In this document: positions 35,047 to 47,330 of the stretch, in pieces
How positions within the stretch are numbered: the first letter of the stretch is position 1
How the letters are laid out: every line of letters begins with the position of its first letter
The notes under the pieces: model-generated
What the model was told of the DNA's origin: nothing
Seen by the model: only the letters and a program-made list of their open reading frames with translations
Database searches by the model: none
Source of the DNA: Synchiropus splendidus
Lineage: Eukaryota > Chordata > Actinopteri > Syngnathiformes > Callionymidae
Assembly: GCF_027744825.2 (NCBI RefSeq)
Contig: NC_071335.1
Coordinates: 12,475,501-12,539,500 of the forward strand
Direction: 5' to 3'
DNA: 64,000 bases
Translations under genes and position numbers: made by a program

Positions 35047-36650
35047 CTTGCATGTCTCTGACAGCAATAGAAGCGGTGGTCACCCCAAAGTTGAAGTGAG
35101 ACATTAATAGCCAGCTCAGGAGAGGACGGCTGCTGAATGGTCGGGTCTCCTGAGATGAGGAGTCGGATGGACAACACAATGTCTGAAGAAAAGCTGCTGC
35201 TGCCGCCCTTGTTTCCTAAAGTGTTCTCTAGACATTATTTCAACATTAGCTGTATTGCATCATTTGTAGTGACTTATGATTTATGCATAAGCGTGAATGC
35301 TTTTGTGTGAATTTTTTTTTTTTTAATTTTATTTTATAGGTGTTGTTAAATCGAATAATGTACAGTACACACAGGGTTGTAACTTTCTGATGAGGTTGGT
35401 CTTTATTCAGTGCATCCTGATGTGTGGTACCTAATTTGACCTGTAAAAAAAAAAAACGATGCCTCTGCATTTTAATTGGTGTTAGTTTCTTTTGTTGTGC
35501 GGTTGTTCCAACACATGGTCCTGGTTTGGATGAATTGATGAAGTTGATTCTTGAATTGGAAGCAGAAACGATGAATGTTTGAATGCAATAGCAACCTATT
35601 AATTTGACCTTTTCTTAAAAAAAAATTAAAAAAACAGCCAGGAATGCCTCAGTGTCTCTGTTTTTTCTGTTAGATTTCTCTTCAATACCGATATTATTAA
35701 AAAAAAATCTTAAACTTTAATATCATTTGAGAAATTGCTTGCTGGGAAGTGCTTATCATCAGTTTCCCTTTTGATTCAGCTCCACTTACCATATGAAGAG
35801 AAGTTACAAGGCAATCCATTTCATGAAATTGTCAGGCTGTTAATATACTGTAAGACAGGACAGTAAATCAAGCAAGCTCACCCTTCTTATTCATGAAGCG
35901 AGGGCTTGGAATGATTTGGTTTTCTGGCTGGTGAAAAGATGTTTACCTTAACTAGAGTGATTCTTTTAGATGGAAAATGATGCAACATTATTTCCCTGTA
36001 ATCTTATTTGGTTTGATTAAATTTCCCTTTAAAGGGTTCATGGTCGGAGGCAAGCGTTCTTCCTCTGTTTCAGACTATAACTATATGTACCATACGATTC
36101 AAAACATTTGTGAGCAAGGTCTCCTACTTGTTCGATCTGCATTCAGAAGTGAAAGAAGCAGCAAGAAAACACAGCTACAGCCAGAAAACGGTTACAAGGC
36201 CGTGCAACACTCAAAATTCAAGGTAAAATGTATTCCGTCATGGCATCTGTGACCACAGCACATGTTTCAGGAGTCCAGTTCCCATTCAGGGCGGCGGCGG
36301 CCACAGGATGCAGCAGATCACAAATGAAAGAAGACGCAGCAGGCAGAGTGATAATAAATGAGATGTGGAGTGGCTGCCGTGACTCCCCAACTAGGAAGAG
36401 TGTGTGTGCACACAGCAATGAACGCTGCGTTGTGTTTGGTGATGGACCCCAGCTGGAGAGGTATTGGCGACGCCTTACGAAACGCTGTAGGATGATTACA
36501 GAGGAGCATGATTGCTACTTAGTCCCTTTCTCCTGCCGCCCCTTTCTCCTCCACATCCAAGCATATTAGCCTCCCTCCTCCCCTATTCAGAACGTGAGGT
36601 CAAGTGTCATTGTGTCTCTGTTGTCAAGGCTGCCAATCATCCACTCTGTG
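35047..36650. other. elof1 3' UTR and spacer
   Basis: The first several hundred bases should include the elof1 3' UTR; I could not choose a polyadenylation signal with confidence. A-rich runs occur at 35441 and 35619-35640. No coding exon is supported in the rest. Confidence 0.4.
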
Positions 36651-36657
36651 AGTGCGC

Positions 36658-36700
36658 GGCAACTGTTGCCAGGGAAACAGCCATTCGGTTGCTAGGCACC
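36658..36700. promoter_or_regulatory. Cluster of RFX X-box-like motifs
   Basis: Three overlapping or adjacent half-site pairs: GGCAACTGTTGCC at 36658-36670, GTTGCCAGGGAAAC at 36665-36678 (12 of 14 positions match GTTGCCATGGCAAC) and GTTGCTAGGCACC at 36688-36700. X-boxes bind RFX factors and mark ciliary gene promoters and enhancers. No ciliary gene is visible nearby, so the target is unknown. Confidence 0.4.
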
Positions 36701-37162
36701 TGGAGCAGCGCTCACAATAGTCATTATGTAGCTTCGCACACGCACAAATGCACGAAACAAAATCACCAGTTAAGGTTCAATCAACAGGTTAAACATGTCA
36801 AACGAAAATCCAGGTTCACTTTTGATCACAGCTTGAATAACTGCACACAACGCGGCTCACGCCCGTGGCAAAACTCAAATTGAACATGAAGCCGCTTTGA
36901 TAGACGTTTATGTATTCGCCGGTCCACTTGTGTAAGGTGTTGAAAATTCAGCAGGTTTTGCTGATCGCAGGACATATTTGATACGTTTAAATTATTGCTA
37001 ACGGTTGTAAATAAGAGATGTAAATGCTTGGTCAGCTAGATATTAGCATTTGGCTTTGCAAATGCACATTTGATAAATGGAACTTGCATTATTTATCGCC
37101 TGTGTGATTGTACTTCTAACTAAGCACTTTTCCTTTTTTCATTTGGTTCTGTTTCCCTCCAG

Positions 37163-37238
37163 GAATGCTCTTCTCAATAAGATAAACAAGAAGCTGTCAT
37201 ACATGAACCACAAATGGCACTTGTTGATATATATTTAA
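37163..37238 (+). other. Orphan exon-like segment (terminal exon candidate)
   Basis: TTCTGTTTCCCTCCAG, a textbook acceptor, is followed by an open frame of 24 codons (NALLNKINKKLSYMNHKWHL...) ending in TAA. Its codon content looks protein-like rather than repeat-like. I found no matching upstream exon and do not recognise the sequence. It may be the last exon of an unseen small gene, a non-coding RNA exon, or chance. Confidence 0.2.
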
Positions 37239-37644
37239 TACATTTAACACATCACCATTTCAATCAGTTATGAGTGTTGCTCCTGTTATGAACAACTCTG
37301 AAGACAAATGACTGTCTACAGTTGTTCTGGCTCTTTAAAAAAGCACAGCCTGCATCAAACAGAACAGACAAAACGTTTTGGAATGATATACAAACTAACG
37401 CTCAAGTGAAGCTGCAATGTTTTGATGAGACTGAGAATGCACACGGTGACAACCAAGTCCATACATGAACATCTTGCCTCATGCCACAGCTTTAAATCAG
37501 GACTTTAAATAGACTTTTCATCCATGATTTCACCCATCCCTACTTTCAGCTAGAGCCAATGGAAACCTAGTGACGACCATGATGTGTTTGTGAAGAACAC
37601 TTGACTCTAATAATCAATGGTGAAACTAGTTATTCATTATTATT

Positions 37645-37669
37645 AGTGGTGGGACAATAACAACAACAA

Positions 37670-37702
<33 letters not shown>

Positions 37703-38265
37703 AAAGTTAGTTAACAGTTAGCTCTCCAGACAACAGGGAGCCTTTGTAAGTGCAGGAGTTCCTGGTCCACTGATCACACTGATGCACAAGACACGTGGCA
37801 GCTAGGATGATAACAACAACAACAAACATGGAGGAATCCCTGAACAAAAGCAAACAAAAGCATCTGTTTGCTTTTGTTCAGGGAGGTTTTTCACTACACA
37901 ATGGCCAGGGTTTCCACTACTCTGAATGTACTTGAAATTCTTATAAAAGTGAAATTCTTATCCAAATATTTTCAAGACATTAAAAGAGCTTTATTTTAAA
38001 TAAGGTGATATAAAAACTTGAATATAGCCACCATCATGGTTTATTGTGCCATTGTCAAACTGATGCAAAGCAAAAACAATATTTGGTTGTTTAAATGTAT
38101 GTATGGGTCCATCATTTGATTCAGTAATATACCAAATTCATTCAAATTGAAAAATGTGGCTTCTTGAGGCAAGTATACTTATCACATTAAACTGCGATTA
38201 ATTGAGATTAATTCATCACACATTCTCTCATTAACTAGATTATTTTTTAATCGAATCCCACCCCT
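37645..38265 (-). mobile_element. Non-autonomous inverted-repeat element, copy 2
   Basis: Reverse-oriented relative of the element at 22239-22830, about 620 bp, ending in AGTGGTGGGA-type inverted repeats (plus strand AGTGGTGGGAC at left, TCCCACCCCT at right). It carries the same hairpin at 37838-37883. It has an extra GTGCATCAGTGTGATCAGTG segment that copy 1 lacks, and an expanded (CAA)n run at about 37660-37701. No coding capacity. Confidence 0.6.
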
Positions 38266-41200
38266 TATTTTTATATATATATTTTTTAATTCTTATTGAC
38301 AGTTTCACCTTTAAAAATCAAGCAGAAGAAAAACCAATCTGGTGAGAACAAACCAGTTTAGCCCTCAGTCTTGTAATAAATTGGAAAGAAGTTGTTGATA
38401 AAATCTGCTTTCATTTCAAAAGGTTGTGAAAGATTTCCTGGAACCAGAGTGTCCTCTGAGCTGCCCAGCTTTCCTCGAGATCTAAAAGACACGCATCAAG
38501 TGATAAGATTACGGGCTCAGTTGAGACTAGGGCCGACTGACAAGGGTTTGTGATCAGGAGGGGTTGGAATTAACATTGTGTTAATCTCCCTGAACTAATG
38601 CCCAGGTGGGGACGGAGCTTAGTGGCAGGGTGCATGTCCGCCCAGCTGGCAGCACCACTGCAGGAGAGCATGAATCCAGCTTGTGAAAGCAAATTCATTT
38701 TCTCCACAGGTGTCAACACCGGCTGATCAAAAGCTTTTCAGGGCACCTGGTTCTGGTTTGCGGCAAATTAGTCCAAGAACGCCTCTGACTGAACCAAAAA
38801 AATCCATTAAAAGTCTCCGTCTTCAAGACGCTTGTCCTGTCTGTGACCGCTGCGTAATGTTTCCGTCTAATCCAGTGGTGTGAAAAATGCTCTTCACCTG
38901 ACTGGATTCTAAGCAGCAGTGTATTTCTCAAACCTACGGATCAGGAGGGACATCACGCCCACAAATAAGTCAAATCCTTTTAGTCGTTGAACTTCTAGTG
39001 TGATAGAAAAGCTGATGAAGCCATGGTGAGATACAAGATCTGACTCAAGTGGTCAGTGTTTTGTGTGAACTGGGTGGAGATTCACTGTTCATTCTCATTC
39101 TCACTTTGACTTGTACATGTAGGTGACAGTGCTGGACTGAGGTCATGTGTGTGACACGTGTGTCAGGTGTGGAGCGATGACAAACCAACCGGGTGTGCTG
39201 CCTCCATGAGACCCACAGGACGATGGAGGACTAGACAAAGTGAAGAAGCTACCAAAGACTTCACTGTTGCAGTGAATAAACACAAACTGGATTTTTTCTA
39301 GTTTTTGTTGAAAACAATTTTGCAAGGTGAATGTTACATGTTGACACAACAAAGAAACATTGTCAAACGAATCAACATATTGGTGATTCAGGACACGAAT
39401 TTCATGAGTAGAGTTAGTGGTTGTGGGGCATCTGTTCTTTTTATTAACTCCACAATGAAGTGTCTAATTCAAATTTGATGCAAAAATGTCATACAAAAAT
39501 TGCCCCGCCCTCTCAGCCGTCCATGGTCACCTCCTCCATCATCCTCAGGTGCAACCTCCACACACACACACCTCAGCGTTGTACACATTTGGGTGGTGAT
39601 CTTGGCCGAGTAAGTCACATTGATAACTCTGTTGGAGCTCAGACAAGTTGTGCCAAGTGTCTTATTCACCTCAGAGGATAAATGCTCTGTGTAATACAGC
39701 TGCATGTTTATTTTGTCTTGACAAGATTCTGATCTTAAAACACTAGCAACAGGTCAACAGCCAGTTCAACCTGCGTGTGGCTCTTGTATAGTGTTTGTTA
39801 TGGTTAGCTACTGTAACACTGCTGGCAGTAGGCTGCTCAGGGGCACATCAGCCAGTGTTGCAGTCGAGAGCACCTAACCCGATACTCAGACCAAGACCAA
39901 GTCCTAGACCAAGACTTTGAGGCCAACTCAAGACCCAGACCAGACAAATTACAAGTTTGGTCTAGTTACAACATTTCAGTTCATTTTTTATGTTGGGAAA
40001 AAAAGCATGTTTCTTGTACAGCAAGTGTGAGTCTACTTGCAAGCAGACTTTAGCTTCGGTACTCAGTGTTGATCTTGGTCACGACCCCCTCATTGCTCTC
40101 AGTTAGCTAGTCTCGACTACACCACAAACATCCCCATAAACACATCCAGGAGGTTTGGAAGCGGTGGCCCCTCAGAATGGAAGCGGCGATACGGTTCAGT
40201 GCAGACGAGGCGTCCACTCGACTACGCGTATTCTCAAGCAATAACATCCACATCTGTATTATCAACCCAAGAATACCCGTGGTCGAGATTGGAGCAGAGG
40301 CCCTCCTCCTGCTGCCGCTGCGCTTCCCCTTGTAATTATTCTCTTTTCTTTCCGCTCGCATCTCTTCAGCTCCCGCCTTTGGATGGTAAGAAGGAGGTCT
40401 GTGTGGAGGAAATTCTTAAAGGACAACACCTAGGATGAGAGGGAGACCAAAGAGACTATTCATCGACACTGCAGCACCTTTCAAGGGTTATAACACACAC
40501 CGCATGCAACTCACATCTTCAGCGTATTGTTCGACTAATAACCTGATGGCAAGCTTTACACAATGGACACAAACTCTCGCTCTCCCGACTATTCTTTTCC
40601 CCCAGATTTAACTGCCGGCAGTCAGTCCCTTCGCTCCGCACGGTATCAGGCAACCATTTATCTCGGCGTGGAGGGACAGGGCAGCTTCAGCTATTAACAA
40701 AAAAGGTGTCACAGTTTGTTACAGGCCGTTGAATGGAGGCACAGATTACCAAACAGATGTTTGCTCTTTTTTTTTTTTATTTTTAACTCCAGCTTAGAAT
40801 GTAACTTCCCTGCTTTTCTCTCAAGCTGTTTCTTCCCGAGCAATTCTCACTCCTCCTCAGTCTGTACGATAGATGATAAATCCTCACTGCCCACATATGC
40901 CAATTAACGCCGGAGCTGTCAGTCAATAGCAGGGAGTGAAGCGAGAGCGTCATTGGGGGCTTGGTTAGGGGTTACATCAGCACAACAGACAGCTTCCTCT
41001 AGTAGCACAAACATGACTCTGCCATCTATTTCAGGGTTTTACATGCAAATGATCAATTTCTTTGTTAAGATGTGCATCTGTACAAGAACAGATCCACCAA
41101 ACTGCACAACTTTGGTTGGATATTTTGGTAGTGCATCTTTCTTTCAAACAGTCATAGTCTCCTGTCCGGAGCGCCCAGTGAAGCCTTTTGGCTCAGCTCA

Positions 41201-42180
41201 TGACATGATACTGTGTATTCCTAAATGAAGGTGCATTGAGGGACCTGAAAAATTCATGTTCTGTCTTTCCCTCGCAAGTGAACCAGACCCTGACACCCAC
41301 ATTTTGGGTCGCCAGTTAACCTCCAAGTGGCACTGATGTTGATTATATGAAAAACATGACTTTTGTTTTTCACTTTATCACCTTCCTTTTCAGTTTGCAC
41401 ACTATATTTGTGGCATTTCAATTAATGTAATTTAAAAATATTTTAAAATTGAAAATATTCTTAAGTTTCCCCATTGAATCCTGGTTCTAGTTCTATTGTG
41501 TGCTCATGTCTTTTTCTTTATTGAATATGACTGTTTTTCTGTTACATTTCTAAATGCTTAGGTCACGGGGGTGTGGCCTGTCCCTCAGTCTTCTGTGATT
41601 ATGGCAACATATTTGTATTTTGCTGCTGTCTTTTGCAGTTATTTTGAATTATTTAAGGAGAAAAGAATGCATATGAACAAAAATCAATTACCAAAGCATC
41701 GTCTTGGATGCCAAGTGAGACAGAGAACAAAACAGGGTGATTGATGATCATTTTTTGGTTTGGAATTCATCACATGGCAGTTGCGTCCCCTCACCTCCGC
41801 CACATCTGCTGTCTACTCCGCTGGCTTTTTGAGAAAGTGCAGATAGAATCCATCACGTTTCGATGACTTTGACACTCAGCTCCCATATTTCCTTCCCTCC
41901 TCTAGTGCTCTTGTGCACCGTCCATGTCTGGGGTTGATGATGAGGGTGATGACAACTGGAGAGGGTGTGTGTTCTCTTCGCACTGGGAGCTGTGAAGAGA
42001 CGAAATGTCAGAGAAGTGGAGTAAAAATACACTTTGCTGCAGATTTCCAGATGTGTCTCCTTGCCCTGATAGATGATTTCCTGCATGTCCACGGGGCTGT
42101 GGTTCCCACTGAGGGGTAGTGATTGGGCATACAAGACATTAGCCGGCAACATAATGAGGATAAAATGAGTCTGAGGTTTC
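38266..42180. other. Spacer without a supported gene
   Basis: No exon I can defend. It has a CpG-richer patch near 40100-40440 and a T-rich run near 40769. A near-identical 23-base word (CCCCGCCC(T/A)CTCAGCCGTCC core) occurs at 39501-39523 and again at 42871-42893, each followed by a CCTCCACAC/CA-rich stretch, probably ends of one dispersed repeat. Confidence 0.4.
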
Positions 42181-42790
42181 AATGAAATCATCCCATTAGC
42201 AGGCTTCAGATCTGCGTCCAACAAGTGCCATCACTGCGTCCGTTCATCCACTCCCGGATTACTCTTTTCAGCGTCTATTGCCTTTATTAAAGAGATTATT
42301 TCGTCTTTATAAGCATATTTAAATCTAAATAATTTGTCAGCGCTGGGAGTCATGTAAAGATTTGTGTGTCAGTTAGACTATAACTCCCTCATTCTCCACT
42401 TCTAAATAACGTGATGTAAAAAGTGTTGTTACTTTTTACACTCCCCTTATACAGCTGTTGAAATGGCATCATGAACATAGGCGGCACTTCAGCTGTCTTC
42501 CCCATGTCAAATGAGATGTCACCGCACGCTATAATTACCTCCGGTGCATTGCCTATGAACTATTTATAACACAAATTAGCTCATTTCAATTCCATCTTAA
42601 TTGTTGTTTAATTGTATCTTCTCTTCCACTTTGCGGCTGGAATGATGACGTTCATCACCTGGGAGACGACTCAAGGACTTGATCTTGTTACTGTATCATG
42701 TGCTGTCGCTGAAGGCCCTGCTGTTGGAGAGCAGCCTCCCATTTCATTCAATGTCAAGTCTTGGAAAGCGGACTGATGCTGAATATAATT
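42181..42790. promoter_or_regulatory. Candidate conserved non-coding block
   Basis: A complex, non-repetitive block rich in homeodomain-type cores (TAATTA near 42532, ATTAGC near 42195, TTAATT near 42598) and in CTATTTATAA/TATTTAAAT words. No frame of note. It resembles developmental enhancers in texture only; conservation is untested. Confidence 0.2.
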
Positions 42791-43544
42791 TGCGTTATGT
42801 TTTTTTGGGTTTTTTTTTTTGCATTTTACCGCTGTTTACTGTGATGAATAAAGAGGAGTCTTAAGTATAAAGTGCCCCGCCCACTCAGCCGTCCATTGGT
42901 TGTCAGATGCATCCTCCACACGCAACACACACACACTGGAGATTCCTTTCCCATCCCTTCATAGCAAGAATATCCAAACACACAAGCGACCTGAACGTTC
43001 TAACTAAACAAGTAAGAACCACTCCACTCAGTTGTGAGTGCTCCCAAACTGAGAATAGCTTTGGACCTCCCTCATAAACACTCATCAGAAGCGCCGTAGC
43101 GCCACAGTTAGCATTTCTTACGCTCCTTTTTCACCTCATTATTGTGTTTTTAGTTTCCTTAATTGGACCTGAAACCGCAGCACATTCCTTGTGTCGACCT
43201 CTTTACATGACAATTTTACTGCTTGCTATTTCTGTTAGCTTGCAACCCAAGCTCCTCTTGTTCACCCCATTCTGTTTTCATTAACAGCATGTGTGTAGTA
43301 AGAAAGCTGATGTCTCTTTTCCCAAACTATTATGGACCATTTCCACTCTTTTTATCTCTCTAAAGAGCTGCAGGGGGCTGGAGCATCCCAGCTTCGTGAT
43401 GACACCTTCGAACTTCCTCCCATGAGACGGTCATGACTTAGCTGGGCGAGATGACCCTCTTGGTTTTTCACCAAAAACCAATGACTGAGTTGGATTGAAA
43501 ATGTTGATATGTCTCTTTGGCCTGCATTGTGAACATTCAAACAT

Positions 43545-44070
43545 TAAAATGATGAATATTCCACATGGCAGCCATGCAAACATCACATGTAGGACCACCC
43601 ATCTGTACACGCATCTTAATATGAATCATCCCTGCGGCACCCTGGTGAGACTAAAGTGACCCATTACACGTTTAAATATGACTCACATGCTCAGAGCCGC
43701 TGCGTCAATCTATAGCACTGAATAAGTCCCAATAAAAGATGGCTCACAACAAAGAGCCAATAATTGTTCTAGATCATCTCAGACCTTTGAAGAATATCCA
43801 TTATTTTGTCTTTCAAAACCTAATCCTACATGTGACTAACCAGCTCCAATTGTCAGCCACACAAGAGGCCTTTTAAAAAGCCCTTTCTCTCGCTTTTTGT
43901 TTCTCTTTTTTATCAGCGAATCACAGATACTGATTCATGATTGACCTTTTTCGCCGCTCCCCTCACTCTTACTCACACATCTCTTCTATTTCTGCCATTA
44001 TTCACAGTCATTGTGACACATAAACATCAGGGAAGTCATTAATATCAGCGTGTCACAAACAGCACTATGT
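43545..44070. promoter_or_regulatory. Candidate conserved non-coding block
   Basis: A second enhancer-like block, complex and free of repeats, with words such as CATGCAAACAT near 43573, TTTAAATATGACTC near 43672, AACAAAG (SOX-like) near 43748 and ATTCATGATTGACC near 43932. No open frame. Judged by texture alone. Confidence 0.2.
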
Positions 44071-44129
44071 TTTAAGCCTTGTTTTTATTTTGTTTATCAA
44101 CCAGTCATGCACACTCTGGTTTGTCACAC

Positions 44130-44660
44130 CATCTTTGTGGGGACGGCTCATTGCCATGATGCTTTCCCCAGCCTCTCACCCTAAACTTAACCATTCAAAA
44201 CAAATGGCTAACTTTAACCAGGACTCTGAATCAAACTTAAACTCACTTATATTGACTTTGTTGTTCTGAAGTCTTTATCTTCAGACTGAAGCTTAACCTC
44301 GTGGGGTCCGAAAAAAAAAGGAGGTCTTTTCCCAAAACTGGTCCTCACAAGGATAGATAAGCTTAAACACAAACACATGTTTGTATTCTTATTTTGTTGG
44401 GACCGCTCATTGACTTTCATGCTTTCCCTAGCTTCTCACCATAAACCCAGCCATCCAAAACAAATGGCTAAACTTAACCAGGACTCTGACCCAAACATAG
44501 ACCCAATTATAATGACCCAGTTACTTTGATGTTTTAATCCTCAAATTGAGGCTCAACCTTGTTGCTTTGCTCTCTGCAAAGAAAAACGTCCTCACAAGTC
44601 AGAGTATTTCCAATTGTTTTCCAAGAGGTGGTCCTTGTATAGCTAAACCAGTTACACACA
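44130..44660 (-). repeat. Two copies of the ~220 bp dispersed repeat, reverse orientation
   Basis: Two units (about 44130-44390 and 44395-44660) carry the reverse complements of the words seen at 13385-14075: CATGATGCTTTCCCCAGCCT, CTCACCCTAAACTTAACCAT, AACTTTAACCAGGACTCTG and GGTCCTCACAAGGATAG. This shows the unit is dispersed in the genome, not local to the tetraspanin intron. Confidence 0.75.
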
Positions 44661-45676
44661 CACGCATATGTATGATAAGGAGGGACAATAACTAAGAGGA
44701 CAAAGTACAGAGCTAGAAAAGTCTGGAACGACTCTAAACTTTTCAAACTAAACAGCAGATTTCAACCCCATTTTAAAACATCCATGCTCCTCACTCACTC
44801 ACCCACCCTTGATAGCCAAACACCACTATTCCAAGATACAAACCTGGCAGCAGGAGGTTTCATGAGTATTGATGTGGTAGATGATGTGGACCAAGACCAT
44901 TGAGTGATTTACAAACCAGTGAAAGTGAATGTAGTCGAAAGCAAGTAGCAAGACTTGTTGTGAAAGTACAATTTTCAGTGTGTGTTTTCGGCAACCCAAC
45001 ACTCACCTTCCTCCTCACCCGGCTAAGAGGGTGGTTCTCCATATATACACGTCGAAACAGTCTTAATCTGCGAATAAAATTCCCCCTGCACCCAAAGGTT
45101 TATTCTCTCATGCAGCCGTTCACCGTTGAATAACTGAGCTGAAACTTCCTGAGATGTGTTTAAAGTAAAGGAAGCTGACGGTGGTTTCTTTTTTAAGGTC
45201 TTGGTCCTATAGTGGCTCCTCTGAAGGGGGTGGGGAGAGAGAAATCACAAGTGTCTGCCTGCTGCCTGCACATTACGGCTTAATTGCTCGGAACTAAAAG
45301 GAGCGGGACGTAAATGTGGAAATATTTCCAGTGGTTCTGGCTGCACCGTGGACTCTCAATGAGCGATGGGAGCCCAAAGACCAAATGCAGCTTTTGGGAA
45401 AACTTTGTCTTCTTTGGCCCTGGAAGCAGCGCAGGTTCACGCCGCTCTCATTTCAGACGTGTATCACAACACGACCGCTGAGTCTGACCGGGACTGACAC
45501 TTAACCCTTTAAGCATCAGCAGGGAGAGCTGTCACTCATCTGCGGTGCTGATGAGAGCAACCTGTTCACCGAAGAGGAGGAGCGGCAGCTTCGTCCTCAA
45601 CTTCTCTCCTCCATGGAGGAGCATTGGCAGCGAGCAGCTTTTCCTACTGACACGAATCACAAAACAGGGAACTTAC

Positions 45677-45890
45677 CGCGATGTCCGGCAGCAGCAGAAG
45701 CTCCACGGATCCACGCTGGAGTGGGAGAATAGACGACACTGTGCAGGGAAACGCCCCCCCCCCCTTTCCCTTCCTCCTCCTCCCCCTCTCCCTTGTGTGC
45801 TTCTCCTCCTGCTAGTGGAGAGTCACACAACCACTCCTTGTTTTTCCTTCTCTTCCATCTGAGGGAGGGATGGAGTCGATGCAGCATCAG
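45677..45890 (-). other. Possible minus-strand first exon with strong donor
   Basis: On the minus strand a GC-rich, purine-rich sequence ends GGACATCGCG|GTAAGTTCCC at 45677, a near-perfect donor. Together with moderately CpG-rich DNA at 45400-45750 it looks like the 5' end of a transcription unit running toward 36 kb. No coding exon was found in that direction, so a long non-coding RNA or an untranslated exon is possible. Confidence 0.25.
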
Positions 45891-45929
45891 CATCCCATTC
45901 AGCTCTCCTGCAGTTTCCTATCATCCTTT

Positions 45930-47330
45930 CCTTTAACCTTCTTTCCTTTCATCAGTGTCCACATCCCTTTGCCTTTATTTTATTAAAATGTCTTTCTAAT
46001 TTATGTTCAGTCACTGCCGTATTCGCTCTCTGTTCTTAATTCATTTCATGTTGTCTAATTTACTTTCCTCTGTTCCTCCGCTCTTTTCTTTTGTTGCATG
46101 TCACTTCACTCCCCTTTTCTTGTATAATTCATTTTCAACTGTTTTTTTTTGTTTCATGCTTTTTTTCCCTTTTATTTACTTTACATCTCTTTCATTACCT
46201 TTTATCTCGTCTCTTTTTTCTTCCTTATCCTTGCATTGACATCAATTCCTTCTTGTCTTTTTTCCTTCTCTCTTCCTTCACCTTCCTAGTTTTTATTTCT
46301 TTAGTGCTTTGCTTTCATTCATGTTATATTCCAGTGACCAGTTTCTTTGCCTTCCTGACTTTTCTTCCCTTTCATTTCTTTTCAATTTAGACCGATTCTC
46401 TCCCTTCAGTTTCGTTTCATTTTTCCTCTCCTTTCTTTGTTCCATCTTCAGTGCCCATTCCTTTCATTTCCTTTCAAGGGCTTGCACACCCATCATTTTT
46501 TTTATTTTCCACCCCTTTCCTTTGTATTTCCTTTTCAATCCCTCCGCTTCCTCCCTCTCTCATTTTATCTAATGCCCTTGTCATCTCTTTTCATAAGGCC
46601 ATATCCCATCGTTTCCGTGATTTGTCTGTTATTCTATATATTTTGCTGGCTCAAAAATACACGTTATATTGACCCTTTTCCTTTTTTTTCCAATTCCACT
46701 TCCCACATCAATTTCTATTGAGTTTAACAACTGCAATCAATTCACCTACAATATTTATACTTTCTTGTTCCTTCTGTTATTTATTCCTCGTTCATGTCCT
46801 TTCTCTGATTCCATTTATTTCCTATTTTATCAAGGATTTTACCTTGATAAATGTTCCCCTGTCTTATCTTATTTACAGTCGTCTTGCATTCAGTCTCCTC
46901 TACATTCCTCTTCATAAATCAGCTCCATATCCCATTGTCTTCCTTTTGGTCTGTTTGTTATTTTAAACATTTGTTTCCATTAAAATTAATTCCTTTTTTA
47001 TCATAATATTACATCTCCATAATGAGTGATTTACTTAAATAACTTTTTTTTTTCATTGTATTTACTAGCATTTTCCCCAATATATCGCACATTTCCTGTT
47101 TCCTTTGTATTTATTTGTAATTCTCCTCCCTTCCAATTCACCATAACCTCTCCTTTCATTTTCCTTGACCCCTTCCTCTGTTTTCTTTCCCCTCCTATCT
47201 TCAGATCACATCTTTTTCTCCTGCTTTCCTTTCTATTCTTGTCATTTCAACATACATTTTCCCATTGCCTTCATTTGTCCTTCTTTATTGCCTCTTTCTT
47301 CTTTATTTCCACAAGAGTTTAAGTTGGTCT
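45930..47330. repeat. 1.4 kb pyrimidine-rich low-complexity tract
   Basis: The plus strand is overwhelmingly T and C (words such as TTTCCTTTC, TTCTTTCC, CTTTTCTTG), with only scattered purines, for about 1.4 kb. It looks like an old, eroded TTCC/TTTC-type repeat. The many long plus-strand open frames here (rich in Phe, Ser, Leu, Pro) are products of this composition and are not genes. Confidence 0.8.

Noticed and set aside
41853..42224. 123-codon minus-strand ORF
   Set aside because: No recognisable domain, no flanking splice sites that extend it, and codon content not protein-like. Kept as non-coding.
44860..45042. Minus-strand ORF with LVCKSLNGLGPHHL
   Set aside because: Faint resemblance to the C-terminal end of fish LINE proteins, but too short and isolated to annotate as an element.
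46003..47322. Series of plus-strand open frames of 70-100 codons
   Set aside because: All arise from the pyrimidine-rich tract, which rarely forms stop codons on that strand. Products are Phe/Ser/Leu/Pro-rich and overlap in every frame.
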